A stretch of DNA of 64,000 bases from Rohdeia sp041398665 (GCA_041398665.1 JAWKUH010000014.1:67807-131806), one strand, 5' to 3'; shown: positions 1-9,684, counted from the first letter of the stretch. Made by a program: numbers and translations. Notes: generated by a model from the letters alone, not told the origin.

Positions 1-46
1 TTGAAAGAGCCCCCGGGGCGGCCTGGGGCCGCTCCGGGGTGGACGG

Positions 47-2152
47 TCAGCGGACCCGGGCGACGGGCTCCGGCAGCGGGGCGGCGGCGGGCTGCCCCGA
101 CCCCTCGGCCTCGCGGGCCGCCGGGTCGGCGACCTCCTCGTCGCGGGCGCGTCGGTCCTCGGGCGGCGGCACCGCGTCGAGCAGCGCCTCGAACGGGTCG
201 CCGTAGGGCCACAGCAGGGCGCGCGCCTCGGGCTGACGCAGCACGACCGGCGTGACGACGATCACGAGCTCGGTCTGCTCGCTCTGCTCCGACGTGTCGC
301 GGAAGAGCCAGCCGACGAGCGGCACGTCGCCGAGGAGCGGCATCTTGCGCTTCACGCCGTCGTGGCGACGGGTCTTGAGGCCGCCGACGAGCAGCGCCTG
401 GCCGTCGTCGAGCCGCGCGCTCGTGCGGAGCGTGCGCGTGCGGAAGCCGACGGTCTCCTGCGCGGTGCCCGTCGCGGCGACGACGTCGGCCGTGAGGTCG
501 AAGTCGGGCTCCGTCACCTCGGGCTGCACGTCGAGCGTGATGCGACCGTCGCGACCGACGAGCGGACGCACGGCGAGACCGATGCCGAAGCTCTCCGTCG
601 TCGTCGACGTGGTGATCACGCCGCCCGACGCGTCGGAGACCGCGGACTGACGCACCGGGATCTCGCCGCCGACGAGGAACTGTGCGGACTCGCCGGAGAG
701 GACGGTCAGGCTCGGGCGCGACAGGCTGCGCGCGAGACCCTGTTCCTCGAGGAAGCGCAGCGTCGCGGAGAGCGCGAGGCGTCCCGTCGAGAGCTGCACC
801 TCGTTCGCGAAGGTGCCGTCGAGGAAGTTCACGACGTTCTGCACGTCGGTCTCGCTCGTCGGACCCGTGCCGAAGCCGCCGGAGAACGGCGCGTCGGGAT
901 TGCCGGTCGGCGTGCCCTGGAACTGCGTCGTCAGCGGGCTGCGCGACACGCCGTCCGCCTGGAAGTCGGAGATCGCGGCGGCGAGTTTCGGCCGCACCTC
1001 GCGCAGACCGTTGCGGTCGACCTCGTAGAACTCGACCTGCACGCGCACCTGCGGGAGGTCGGTGACCTCGACGAAGGAGATGACGCGGCCGTTGGCCGTG
1101 CTCAGCACCGACGCGCGGGCGAGGTTGGCCTCGACCTGGTTGTCGAGGCGCAGGCGACCGACGTTGAAGCTCGAGCTCCCGCCGGTGCCGAAGCCGCTGC
1201 TCGAGCCGTTGCCGGACGTGCTGAGGTTGCCGATGCGGTCGCGCCAGGCGCCGGCCTCGTCCGCCAGCACCTCGATCGAGCTGTCCTCGCCCTCGACCAA
1301 CCGGCCGACGAGCGTCAGCGCGCGCGTCAACGCGATCTGGTCGTGCACCTCGCCCTCGAGGACGATCAGGTCGCGCGTCTCGTCCGGGAGGTCGCCGTAC
1401 TGGACGCGGCGCACGAGGACGCCCTCGTAGCCCGCCGTCGCGAGCGCGACCTGCACGCGTTGGTCGAGCTCGGGACCGAGCTCCTCCACGCGGATGAGGT
1501 TGATGATCGAGCCGGCGTTGCCGCGCGCCTCGGTGACGACCGCTTCGGTCGTGACCCCTTCGCCTCCGACGAGGACCGGCGCGCGTCCCGCGTTGAGGTA
1601 GGCCTCCGCGGCCTGCTCCGCCGCGCGGCGCATGTTCATGTTCGCGACGAGTCCGCGCAGCACGTAGGCCTCGCGGTCCGGCGCGATGTCGACCGTGATG
1701 CTCGGGTGGATCTCGGTCAGAGCGGCCTCGAGCAGCTCGAGGTCCTTCTTGACCCAGATCGTCTTCTGCTCGTGCGTCCCGTCCGTGTACCAGACGATCA
1801 GGCTGGTGCGTCCGACGGCGAGACCGCGCAGCAGGACCTCGCGGTCGGAGAGCGTCTGCTGCTCGACGATCGCCGCGTCGCCGATCGCGATGCGCTGGAT
1901 CGGACGGTTGAAAGTCAGCTCGCGGTGCGTGCCCTTGGTCAGCCCGACGACGTCGCCGTCCTGCGCGAGGAAGCCCGTCGCGAGCGGCTCGTTCGCCTCG
2001 GCCTCGGGCGCCGCCGGAACCGGGGCGTGCGGCACCATCGGCGCGGCACCGAGAGACAGGGCGCCGACGATCGCGACGCCGACGGCGACGCGGCGCCGGA
2101 CGACGAACCTGGAGGTGCGCGGCGTGCGCGCTTCGCGGGATGCGGGGACCAT
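47..2152 (-). CDS. Secretin of a pilus/type II-like secretion system (CpaC/RcpA type)
   Basis: About 701 residues. Secretins form the outer-membrane ring through which pili or exoproteins pass. The C-terminal third carries family hallmarks: a FLVGGEIPV segment, then LDDGQALLVGGL, then MPLLGDVPLVGWLF, then ELVIVVTPVV just before the end. The N-terminal half, from about residue 60, matches the pilus-formation/BON-type domain of Tad secretins (HRELTFNRPIQRIAIGD, LLRGLAVGRTSLIVW). The start at 2152 (MVPASREA) is preferred because a basic stretch and hydrophobic segment at about residues 14-40 follow directly, as expected of a signal sequence. The open frame continues 78 residues upstream, but those are Arg-rich noise. 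A Ser/Gly-rich linker near the middle (SGNGSSSGFGTGGSSS) is compatible with secretins. No other secretion-system genes are adjacent in the window. They may lie beyond the left edge. Confidence 0.9.
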   Translation of the reverse strand: MVPASREARTPRTSRFVVRRRVAVGVAIVGALSLGAAPMVPHAPVPAAPEAEANEPLATGFLAQDGDVVGLTKGTHRELTFNRPIQRIAIGDAAIVEQQTLSDREVLLRGLAVGRTSLIVWYTDGTHEQKTIWVKKDLELLEAALTEIHPSITVDIAPDREAYVLRGLVANMNMRRAAEQAAEAYLNAGRAPVLVGGEGVTTEAVVTEARGNAGSIINLIRVEELGPELDQRVQVALATAGYEGVLVRRVQYGDLPDETRDLIVLEGEVHDQIALTRALTLVGRLVEGEDSSIEVLADEAGAWRDRIGNLSTSGNGSSSGFGTGGSSSFNVGRLRLDNQVEANLARASVLSTANGRVISFVEVTDLPQVRVQVEFYEVDRNGLREVRPKLAAAISDFQADGVSRSPLTTQFQGTPTGNPDAPFSGGFGTGPTSETDVQNVVNFLDGTFANEVQLSTGRLALSATLRFLEEQGLARSLSRPSLTVLSGESAQFLVGGEIPVRQSAVSDASGGVITTSTTTESFGIGLAVRPLVGRDGRITLDVQPEVTEPDFDLTADVVAATGTAQETVGFRTRTLRTSARLDDGQALLVGGLKTRRHDGVKRKMPLLGDVPLVGWLFRDTSEQSEQTELVIVVTPVVLRQPEARALLWPYGDPFEALLDAVPPPEDRRARDEEVADPAAREAEGSGQPAAAPLPEPVARVR

Positions 2153-2593
2153 GGATCTCTCGTGGTGCAGGGGGGTGTCGGCCTTCGTGCTCGATCGTCG
2201 GGGTCGGTTCGCGTGCGCGCGGTGCGTACCGACACGGTTCGCATCGGCGCGTCGATCGCGTACCGCCCGACGGCGGAGGTTCGTGCGTCTACGACTCTCG
2301 GGATCGCTCTCGTCCGACGTGGTGTCGCGCGCGCGGCGCGACGGAGGAGTGACGCATCCCTGCGTGGTGGACCGGACACCCCCCATGGATCCGATCGAAC
2401 GAGCGAAGGAGGACGCTATGCGGCTTCCTTCGAACCGTCAAGACCACCACGCGTCGTGCCGCTCCTCACGCACGTGGAGGGCGTGCGCGCAATCCCCGCG
2501 CGATTCCCAGCTTCCGACCGCGCCGCTCCCGAAAGCGCGACGGCGCGTACGACGCACGCGCGCGTCCTGCGTCCGACGCGACCCGCGCGCGGG
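2153..2593. other. Non-coding gap upstream of the secretin
   Basis: About 440 bases with no convincing gene on either strand; the frames open here are Arg/Pro/Ser-rich without family features. It presumably carries the secretin promoter. A perfect 16-base palindrome, GACCCGCGCGCGGGTC, at 2580-2595 overlaps the methyltransferase stop codon and could act as a weak transcript end, but no T-tract follows it on the minus strand. Confidence 0.5.
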
Positions 2594-3373
2594 TCAGGCG
2601 TCTCGTCCGCGGGCCGGGCGAGCCACGACGAGGACGTGGAAGCCCAACAGCGAGAGCACCGGGATCGCACAGAGAACGCGATCGAACGCGAGGAAAAATC
2701 GTGTGATCCACGCGTTGCCCGGGACGAAGCGCAGCACGCCGAGGTGGTCCGGGAAGCCCGCGAAGACGTAGGCGAACACGCCGTACTTCTTCACCTTCAC
2801 GATCTCGAAGCCCGCGGCTTCCGTCAGTCCGACGATGCCCTTGCGCGTGAAGCCCTGGTCGCCCTCGTCGAAGTGCTTGCTCTTCTTGTAGAGGACCGCG
2901 CGCGCGAGCCGGATGAGGGGGTTGTCGTTGCAGGGCTCGCTCATGACGAGCACGCCGTCCTCCTGCAGCACGCGCCGACAGTGGCGGAGGAACCCGACGT
3001 GGTCGCGCGTGTGGTGCAGACTCCCCTTGCAGAACACGACGTCGAACGCCCCCGGCGCGAACGGCAACTTCTCCGCGTCGCCCGTGACCAGCTTCGCCCC
3101 GTCGACGTACTGGTCCGACACCTTGAGCATGGCGTGGCTGATGTCGAGCCCCACCGACCCCGGGTGCTCCGCCATCAGCTCCGCGAGGAAGAAGCCGGTC
3201 CCGCAGCCGAGGTCGAGCAGCCGCTTCGCCCCGGGCGGGACGTGCGAGATCATCTCGGCGTGCCAGTCCTGCTGGAACAGGCGCGAGAACTCGAAGCCGT
3301 AGCGGTAGGCGTAGCGCGGCGCGAGTTCGCGGTGCAGTTCGATCTGCGCCTGCGCGTTGGTCGGGGGAGCCAT
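2594..3373 (-). CDS. Class I SAM-dependent methyltransferase
   Basis: 259 residues. The SAM-binding motif I is clear at about residues 51-60 (LLDLGCGTG), followed by an acidic motif II region (VGLDISHAML), a GDAEKLPF motif and the post-motif FDVVFCKGSLHHT. This is the UbiE/Methyltransf_11 pattern, so a small molecule or lipid substrate is likelier than nucleic acid. The C-terminus ends in a hydrophobic stretch (LCAIPVLSLLGFHVLVVA), suggesting membrane association. It starts only 7 bases after the stop of the UPF0104 membrane gene on the same strand, so the two are probably co-transcribed and may act on one membrane lipid or polyprenyl substrate (inference). The substrate cannot be read from the sequence. 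Confidence 0.85.
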   Translation of the reverse strand: MAPPTNAQAQIELHRELAPRYAYRYGFEFSRLFQQDWHAEMISHVPPGAKRLLDLGCGTGFFLAELMAEHPGSVGLDISHAMLKVSDQYVDGAKLVTGDAEKLPFAPGAFDVVFCKGSLHHTRDHVGFLRHCRRVLQEDGVLVMSEPCNDNPLIRLARAVLYKKSKHFDEGDQGFTRKGIVGLTEAAGFEIVKVKKYGVFAYVFAGFPDHLGVLRFVPGNAWITRFFLAFDRVLCAIPVLSLLGFHVLVVARPARGRDA

Positions 3374-3380
3374 GCGGCGC

Positions 3381-4370
3381 TCAGTCTACGCCGCGCGCCC
3401 GCGGCGTCGCCCCCGACGACGGGCGCACCGCCATCCACAGGTGCGCGAGCCCGCCGAACAGCGCGACGTTGAACAGCTGCACGAGGTGGACGGCGAGCCC
3501 GACCGCGAGCGCGGTGTCCGCCTCGACCCCGACGAGCGAGTAGCCGACCTGCCAACCCGCTTCCATCGGACCGATGCCGCCGAACGCGGACAGCGGGACG
3601 AGGGAGGCGAGCGAGGCGAGCGCCGCCGCGAACGCCGAGTCGATCGCGCCGACGTGCTCGGGCAGGCCGACGTCGCCGGCGAGGACGACCCAGAACGCGA
3701 ACACGAGGATCCAGAGCGGGACGGAGAGCGCGAGGGCGCGCCACAGCACGTCGCGCCCCGACGCCGCGCCGAGCGCCTCTCCGAGCCGCGCCCCGACGGC
3801 GCCGACGCGTTCGGCACGCGCACCCCGCCCTCGCGTGCGGCGCTCGAGCGCGCGCGCGAGGTCCGGCGCGCGCCGCAGCGCCAGCGCGAGGGCGACCGCC
3901 GCCGCGAGCAGACCGGTCGCGAGGACGGCGACGAGGCCGCCGTGCTCGCGCGAGACCAGGAGCGCCGCCGCTCCGCCGAACAGCGCGAGCACGAGGACGT
4001 CGAGCAGACGCGAGACGAGCAGGCTCGCCGCGGCGGACGCCGCCGACACGCCGCAACGCGCGCGGAGGTAGACGACGAGCGTCAGCTCGCCGGTCTTCGC
4101 GGGCAGCACCTGCGCCGCGAGGTTGTGCGCGGCCGAGACGACGAGCGTGTCGCCGAACCCCGGTCGCTCGGCGACGGGGACGAGCACGGCGAAGCGCCAG
4201 GCGCGCAGCGCATAGATCAGCAGGTGCACCGCGAGCGCCGCGCACCACGTGCGCAGGCCGAGCTCGCCGAGCGTCTCCCCCACCGCCGCGGGGTCGAGTC
4301 CGGACAGCGCCATCAGCGCCGCCAGGATCAGCACCGCCAGCACGAGGCGGACGGCGGTCTTCGTGAGCAC
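3381..4370 (-). CDS. UPF0104 / lysylphosphatidylglycerol synthase transmembrane (flippase-like) protein
   Basis: About 329 residues from a GTG start at 4370 (VLTKTAVRLVLAVLIL). The open frame runs far upstream, but that part is an Arg-rich shadow of the HEAT-repeat gene. The protein is almost entirely hydrophobic helices. It shows family-typical features: LLIYALRAWRFAVL near residue 55, the LPAKTGELTLVVYL motif near 95-110, and PLSAFGGIGPMEAGW near 270. The family includes the MprF flippase region and polyprenyl-linked transport proteins of the inner membrane. It is 50 bases downstream of the HEAT/VWA-like gene and 7 bases upstream of the methyltransferase. A lipid or glycolipid flipping role is inferred from family membership only. 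Confidence 0.85.
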   Translation of the reverse strand: MLTKTAVRLVLAVLILAALMALSGLDPAAVGETLGELGLRTWCAALAVHLLIYALRAWRFAVLVPVAERPGFGDTLVVSAAHNLAAQVLPAKTGELTLVVYLRARCGVSAASAAASLLVSRLLDVLVLALFGGAAALLVSREHGGLVAVLATGLLAAAVALALALRRAPDLARALERRTRGRGARAERVGAVGARLGEALGAASGRDVLWRALALSVPLWILVFAFWVVLAGDVGLPEHVGAIDSAFAAALASLASLVPLSAFGGIGPMEAGWQVGYSLVGVEADTALAVGLAVHLVQLFNVALFGGLAHLWMAVRPSSGATPRARGVD

Positions 4371-4420
4371 GCTCAAGCGCCACGAGGGTACGCGCGACGC
4401 GGCGCGCGCACCCGCCTCCT

Positions 4421-6706
4421 TCAGGGCACGAACACGTACGTCCCGCCCGAGGACTCGGCCAGCCACTGCAGCGGGCGCGAGTCGCGGCCGAGTGCGACGC
4501 CGTGCACGACGAGACCGCGTTCGCGGTTCCGCACGGAGAACGCGCGTCGGCGGGCCTCGGCGTCCTCGAGGTCGAGCTTGTCGGGACTGCCGGTCGTGAC
4601 GATCACGAGTTCCTCGACGGCGACGTTCCGCTCGGCCGCCTCGAGGAGCTGCCACACGTCGGTCGTGCGCACCGGCGCGAGCGACGCGAGCCAACGCTCG
4701 AACGCGTCCGCGTGCTCGCCGTCGAGCGCGGCGACGCCGTCCCACGACGCGGCCTTGGCCTCGAGCCCCGCGAGACCGACGAGCCGGACGAGCGGCCCGC
4801 TCTCGCGCGCGAGGTCCGTGGCCTCGGCGCGCAGGAGGTCGAGGTAGGAGGTGAGCGCCTCGCCGCGGAACGACCGACGGGTCGCCGGCTCGACGATCGC
4901 CTCCGGTCCGAGGTCGAAGGCGATCGCGAGGTTCTGGTGGCGCACCGGCACGCCGAAGAACTCGGTGACGACGTTCTCGCGGCGCAGGCGGTCGCCCCAG
5001 CCCTCGACGAGGTCGTCGTAGACCTCGCGCTCGGCGACCTTGAACCCGCCGATCTCCGACTTCCACCAGTCCGCCCAGTTCGACGTGCTCGGACCGAGAT
5101 CGAGGCCGGTGAGGCGCCAGAGCGCGGCGAGCGCCGCGTCGCGCGTCCCGATGTTCGGGTCGTCGAGCGAGTCGATCAGGACGCCGACGCCGCGCGGCCA
5201 ACGACGCTCGACGACGGCTTCGACGACGCCCGCCGGGACGGCGACGGCAGGGTCGGCCATGCCCGCGCGGAGGAGCTCCTCGTTGCCGTCGGGGTCGACC
5301 AGCGTGAGCACCGCGAGCGAGGCGCGGCGGAGCGCGTCCGAGGCGGACTCCGACGCGGCGAACCCGCGCGCGTCGGCGAGCAGGTCCTTCTCCTCGTCAC
5401 CGAAGTGCAGCCGTGCGCGCAGGAGCGCCGCGCGGTCGAGGTCGTCCTTGGCCTTGCGCGCCGCGCGCACGACGTCCGTGAGCGCGTCGGGCGCGTTCCG
5501 CACGACGAGCGCACGCAGCGACTCGATGCGGACGGACTGGTCCTTGTCGCCGAGGTTGCTCTGCAGCTCGGCGAAGACCTTCTCGTCGTCGAACGCCTGC
5601 GGCTCGTCGTCGTCCTCCTCGCCGCGGCGACCGCCCGGCCCGCGACCGGGGCCGGAGAGGCCTCGGACGACGAACATCGGCAGCGAGTCGATCGCGAAGA
5701 GCTTCTGGAACGGCTTCCCGGAGCCCAACTTCTTGCGGACGATGTCGAGCACGCGCTGCGGCATGCGGAACCGGATGCGCGTGGCCGTGTGGTTGCGCAC
5801 CTCGGGGTCGAACTTCGTCGAGATCGCCGTCTCGAAGAGGTAGGTGTAGTGGCGCTCGCGGTCGAACTGCTTCGCGATCGCCTCGGCGGCCCAACGACGC
5901 AGACCGACGTCGGCGTCGTCGTCCTCGAAGAGCTTCTCGGCGAGGTCGGGCACGTCGCCGTCGTCGCGATCGTCGAGCACGCGGTGCGCGCGTTCGCGGA
6001 CGAAGGGCGAGCGGTCCTCGAGGGCGTCCTCGACCTCTTCACCGCGCATCTCGTCGGCGAGGACGTCGAAGGCGCGGTCGCGCAGCGGCCCGAGCGCTCC
6101 CTTCGGAGCCCACTCCTTCTTCTCGGCGGCGTCCGACTTCTTGCCGCCCTTCTCGAAGTACTCGCGCGCCGTCGAGTAGTCGACGAGCTCGCGTCCCTCG
6201 TTGAACAGGTCGTACGCGCGGATCCGGTCCCAGGTGTCGGGCGACTCCGTGAAGACCGAACGCAGGACCTCGTCGCCGGCCGATCCGAGTTCGTCGAGCG
6301 CCTCGAGCGCCGCGGCCCGGCGCAGCGAACCGCTGCCCTCGCCCAACCAGGAACGCGCGAGTTCGATGCACTTCGCCGCGCGCTCCTCGTTCTCGGCCGA
6401 GAGGCGCGCGAAACCGACCAACGCCAGCGAACGCGTCCTCCACGACAGGTCGGAGTCGGCGAACGCGTCGGCGAACGCACCCGCGGCCGTCTCCTGCTCC
6501 GCGGTCTCCTCGACGTTGGCGAGGCGGCGGAACACGTGGCTCGGACAGCGGTCGCCGAGCTCGCGCAGCAGCGCAACGTCGGCCTCGACGCGTCCCGGTG
6601 CGGGCGCCTCCGCCTCCTGCGGGCGAGCGGCGCTCGCACCGGGGACGAACGCGGAACCGACGACGACGACGGCGAGGAACGGGGCGGCGAGCGACGCGTG
6701 GCGCAT
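4421..6706 (-). CDS. Secreted HEAT-repeat protein with degenerate VWA domain
   Basis: About 761 residues. It begins with a signal peptide (MRHASLAAPFLAVVVVGSAF, cleavage near ASA-A at about 27), followed by a long run of HEAT/PBS-lyase-like repeats (roughly residues 60-560) rich in charged helices. The last ~170 residues align with the VWA domain of the next gene upstream (738 residues): EFFGVPVRHQNLAIAFD corresponds to EFFGIQIDSHRVAFVID, and WLAESSGGTYVFVP corresponds to WLAEDSGGETVLIP. The metal-binding D-x-S-x-S is replaced by DLGPE near residue 598, and the third MIDAS loop (SDGEPTDG) is also lost. It is probably exported and works by protein-protein contacts. The start at 6706 is set by the signal peptide; the open frame extends further upstream without signal-like features. 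Confidence 0.85.
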   Translation of the reverse strand: MRHASLAAPFLAVVVVGSAFVPGASAARPQEAEAPAPGRVEADVALLRELGDRCPSHVFRRLANVEETAEQETAAGAFADAFADSDLSWRTRSLALVGFARLSAENEERAAKCIELARSWLGEGSGSLRRAAALEALDELGSAGDEVLRSVFTESPDTWDRIRAYDLFNEGRELVDYSTAREYFEKGGKKSDAAEKKEWAPKGALGPLRDRAFDVLADEMRGEEVEDALEDRSPFVRERAHRVLDDRDDGDVPDLAEKLFEDDDADVGLRRWAAEAIAKQFDRERHYTYLFETAISTKFDPEVRNHTATRIRFRMPQRVLDIVRKKLGSGKPFQKLFAIDSLPMFVVRGLSGPGRGPGGRRGEEDDDEPQAFDDEKVFAELQSNLGDKDQSVRIESLRALVVRNAPDALTDVVRAARKAKDDLDRAALLRARLHFGDEEKDLLADARGFAASESASDALRRASLAVLTLVDPDGNEELLRAGMADPAVAVPAGVVEAVVERRWPRGVGVLIDSLDDPNIGTRDAALAALWRLTGLDLGPSTSNWADWWKSEIGGFKVAEREVYDDLVEGWGDRLRRENVVTEFFGVPVRHQNLAIAFDLGPEAIVEPATRRSFRGEALTSYLDLLRAEATDLARESGPLVRLVGLAGLEAKAASWDGVAALDGEHADAFERWLASLAPVRTTDVWQLLEAAERNVAVEELVIVTTGSPDKLDLEDAEARRRAFSVRNRERGLVVHGVALGRDSRPLQWLAESSGGTYVFVP

Positions 6707-6750
6707 GGCGTTCGAGGGGGCGCGCGCGGACGCGCGCCCCGGGGGGGACG

Positions 6751-8967
6751 TCAGGGGATCAGGACGGTCTCGCCGCCGGAGTCCTCGGCGAGCCACTTCA
6801 GGATCTCGAAGGTCGCTCCGATCTGCACGGTGTGGATCACGATGCCGCGGTGCTCGTTCCACTCCTTCACGCGGCGACGGATCTCGGTGATCTCGATGAT
6901 CTCGCCGTCGGTCGGCTCACCGTCCGAGAGCACGACGATCGTGTCGGTCTCGGGGTCGGCGAAAGCCGTCTGCAAGCCGTCGTACAGGTTGGTGGCGCCC
7001 GAGGGCACGAGGTCGTCGACGAACTCCTTGGCGTCCACCATCACCTCGCCCTCGTTCTTCACCATCTGCTCCTGCCACGGCCGAGCTCGGTCGCTGAACG
7101 GGATCAGGTTGAAGTACGCGCCGGGCTCGAGCCCGTCGAGGAAGTTCGTCAGCTCCTTCTTGGCGATGACGATGCGCATCTCGCCGTCCTCGTCGACGTA
7201 CTGCCCCTTGGCCTTCTCCTCCATCGATCCCGAGACGTCGATCACGAACGCGACGCGGTGCGAGTCGATCTGGATGCCGAAGAACTCCTTCACGGCCGAA
7301 CGGAGTTCGAGGCGCTGGAGCTCGGCCTCGCGCTCGAGCGTCCGGAGCTCCTGCGGCGTGATGCACTTGAACGCGGCGCCCTCGGCCTTCCACCACTGCT
7401 CCCAGGCCTGGGCGCGCTTCTGGAAGGGCTGGCCGGTCAGCGAGAACAGCGCCTCGGCGACGGCGGTCTCCATGCGACCGTCCTCCTTCGCGAGCCGGTC
7501 GATGAGCAGCGGCACGGCGCGCTCGTTGCGGATCTCGACGAGCGCGTCGACCGCCGCGAGCCGCGTCGACCAGTCGGTGTGCTCGAGCGCGGTCTTCAGC
7601 ACGTCGAGCGCCCCCGAGTCCTTGCGACGCCCGAGCTCGGCGATCGCGGCGTTGCGCAGCGCCTGCTCGGTCGAGGCGACGTACTCGCGCACCTGTTCGC
7701 CCCACGCGATCTCGCCCTCGCGCAGCTTCGAGATCGCCTCGAGACACGCGGCGAGTTCGGCCTCCTCGCGGCCCTTGCGCTTCTCGAGAACCTCGGCGAG
7801 GTCCTCGAGCGCCTCCTTGTCGCCCCGGTCCGCGACGATGCCCATGGCGACGATGCGCACCTCGGGCTCCTTGTCGTCGATCAGTTTGCGGTAGGACTTG
7901 TCGAGCTTCTCGTCCGCGTACTTCTTGCACGCGAGGGCGTAGAAGATCTTCTCCTCCGCCTTGCCCTTGGTGACGTCCTTGGCGAGCTTCTTGAGCAGCT
8001 TGTCGTCGGCGCGGCTCGCCACCATGTCGGCCACGGCCTCGCGCACGACGGCCGGCGTCTGGCGGTTCGACCCGACGCGCTCGGCGTCCCCGAGGAAGTC
8101 CTCGCCCTTCTGGTCGAGCAGGAGCTTCGCGGCCTCGATCCGCACCAGCGGGTCGGCCTCCTGCGAGCCGAAGATGCTGTCGGCCTTGTCGGCGGCCTCC
8201 TTCGACTTGCGCTTCGTCAGCTCGGCGAGCGCACCGCGCACGTTGACCGACTCCTCCTCGTCGAGCGCTTCGATCAGCTCCTCGGTCTTGAGGCTGCCCA
8301 GCAGCGCCTGGAACGCGAGGCGGCGGACGTCGACGAGGCGCCGCGGCTCCTTCTCGTCGCTCTTCTTCTTGTCGTCGCGCCGCTTCTTGCCGTCGGCGTC
8401 CTCGTCCGGCTTCCAGATCTTGCGGTACCAGGCGGTGTCCTCGGCGGACGGCTGCTCGGCGGTGTGGAGGCGCATGGCCTCGATGCGGATCTGGTCGTCG
8501 GCCGGCGACTCGACGATCGCGCGGAGCCGTTGACGGCCGGGCAGCTTGCACTTCGAGAGCGCCGTCAGCGCTTCGTAGCGGAGCAGGCGCCGCCGGTCGC
8601 CGGTGGCGATGTCGGAGAGCTTCTCGACCACCTTCGCGGCGACGGCGTCGATCTCGGCGAACGGCGGGAGCGAGCGGACGACGCGGAGCTTGCCGCCCGC
8701 CGAGCCCATCTCGTCGTAGATCGCGATCAGCGCCTCGCCGGCCTTCGCGTCGCGCGTCTTCACGAGCTTCGTGAAGAGCGTCGCGTCCGCCTCCTCCTTC
8801 TCCGTGCGCAGCTTCTCGATCAGGGCGTCGAGCGACTCGTCCTCCTCCTGGGCGAACGCCGTCGGCGCGGCGATCGGAGCGGCCCCCGCGACGAGGGGCC
8901 GGGCCACGACGAGGGCGGCGGCGAGCGAGAGGGCGGCGATGAGTGCGGCGGTGGCCGGAAGGCGCAT
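6751..8967 (-). CDS. Secreted HEAT-repeat protein with intact VWA domain
   Basis: About 738 residues. A signal peptide (MRLPATAALIAALSLAAALVV, cleavage near AFA-Q) leads into HEAT-type repeats with lysine/glutamate-rich helices (residues ~45-550) and a C-terminal von Willebrand factor A domain (~570-735). The MIDAS site is complete: D577-V-S-G-S in FVIDVSGSM, a threonine in SGATNLYDGL, and an aspartate in VVLSDGEPTDG. Such proteins are common in planctomycetes and are thought to bind partner proteins through a divalent cation; no enzyme activity is implied. The gene is first in a minus-strand series with its degenerate paralogue (44-base gap), and a ~276-base divergent gap at 8968-9243 separates it from the small plus-strand gene. 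A basic linker (KKRRDDKKKSDEKE) near residue 200 interrupts the repeats. Confidence 0.9.
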   Translation of the reverse strand: MRLPATAALIAALSLAAALVVARPLVAGAAPIAAPTAFAQEEDESLDALIEKLRTEKEEADATLFTKLVKTRDAKAGEALIAIYDEMGSAGGKLRVVRSLPPFAEIDAVAAKVVEKLSDIATGDRRRLLRYEALTALSKCKLPGRQRLRAIVESPADDQIRIEAMRLHTAEQPSAEDTAWYRKIWKPDEDADGKKRRDDKKKSDEKEPRRLVDVRRLAFQALLGSLKTEELIEALDEEESVNVRGALAELTKRKSKEAADKADSIFGSQEADPLVRIEAAKLLLDQKGEDFLGDAERVGSNRQTPAVVREAVADMVASRADDKLLKKLAKDVTKGKAEEKIFYALACKKYADEKLDKSYRKLIDDKEPEVRIVAMGIVADRGDKEALEDLAEVLEKRKGREEAELAACLEAISKLREGEIAWGEQVREYVASTEQALRNAAIAELGRRKDSGALDVLKTALEHTDWSTRLAAVDALVEIRNERAVPLLIDRLAKEDGRMETAVAEALFSLTGQPFQKRAQAWEQWWKAEGAAFKCITPQELRTLEREAELQRLELRSAVKEFFGIQIDSHRVAFVIDVSGSMEEKAKGQYVDEDGEMRIVIAKKELTNFLDGLEPGAYFNLIPFSDRARPWQEQMVKNEGEVMVDAKEFVDDLVPSGATNLYDGLQTAFADPETDTIVVLSDGEPTDGEIIEITEIRRRVKEWNEHRGIVIHTVQIGATFEILKWLAEDSGGETVLIP

Positions 8968-9243
8968 GGTGTGGACCTCGTTCTTGACCTTGCGAGTGGC
9001 TCGTGGGGGCCTCGTGAGCGGTCGGCGGTGCCCCGCCCCGAGCGACGGCGGACGGAGGTGTTCGGTACGGATCTCCCGCGCGGGGCGCGAGCGTGGACGG
9101 CGCGGCGCCGGCGGAGGGCGGCCCACGTCGTCCGCGGGGGACCCTCGGACCCGGTCGCACCGCGCCGGGGACGACATGGTACCGGCCGGTCAAGTCGCGG
9201 GTCCGTCCGGTCGACAGCCCTCTTCCGCCCCTCGACCAGAACC

Positions 9244-9675
9244 ATGTCCACCTCGTCCGACGCGAACCCGGCCCCCGCCCAGCGGGTGCGGGCCCTGTTC
9301 CGACTGCTCCGCGACCTCAACCTCACGGGCGAGCGCATCGCGCTGTCGGCGGGACGCTCCGTCCAGATCGCGGGCTGCAGCTCGCTGGACGAGCCCGCGG
9401 ACCGGCGCCTGCTCTACCGCCTGCGCGTCGACGACCGCGAACTCGTGCTCGAGATCGAGGTCGAGGCCGGCGGCGAGGTGTGCCTGCGGGTCGGCCCCGC
9501 CGAGGGCGTCGCGTCGGACGAGCGCCGCTTCCGTCTGGTGGGCGGCGACCGCGGCCCCATCACGGCGCCCGACCTGCGCGCGCGCGTCGACCCCGATGCG
9601 GCGGTCGCGAAGGACGCCGTGCACTTCCTGCGCCGCGTCGTTCGCGCCGCGTTCGACGCGACGAGCGCGGCCTGA
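9244..9675 (+). CDS. Small hypothetical protein
   Basis: 143 residues starting MSTSSDANPAPAQRVRALF. I do not recognise a family. The sequence looks protein-like rather than a shadow: a helical N-terminus (RVRALFRLLRDLNLTGERIALSAG), a middle region with alternating hydrophobic residues (LLYRLRVDDRELVLEIEVEAGG) that suggests a beta-sheet, and a C-terminal helix (AVHFLRRVVRAAFDATSA). There is no signal peptide or membrane segment, so it is probably cytoplasmic. It stands alone, divergent from the HEAT/VWA gene and convergent with the radical SAM gene 9 bases downstream. The ATG follows a C-rich stretch without a Shine-Dalgarno box. Confidence 0.65.
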   Translation: MSTSSDANPAPAQRVRALFRLLRDLNLTGERIALSAGRSVQIAGCSSLDEPADRRLLYRLRVDDRELVLEIEVEAGGEVCLRVGPAEGVASDERRFRLVGGDRGPITAPDLRARVDPDAAVAKDAVHFLRRVVRAAFDATSAA

Positions 9676-9684
9676 GCGCAGGGT

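Noticed and set aside
362..3472. Very long plus-strand open frame opposite the secretin and methyltransferase
   Set aside because: Arg/Ala/Asp-rich composition with no family features; it is the antisense shadow of clearly coding minus-strand genes in GC-rich DNA.
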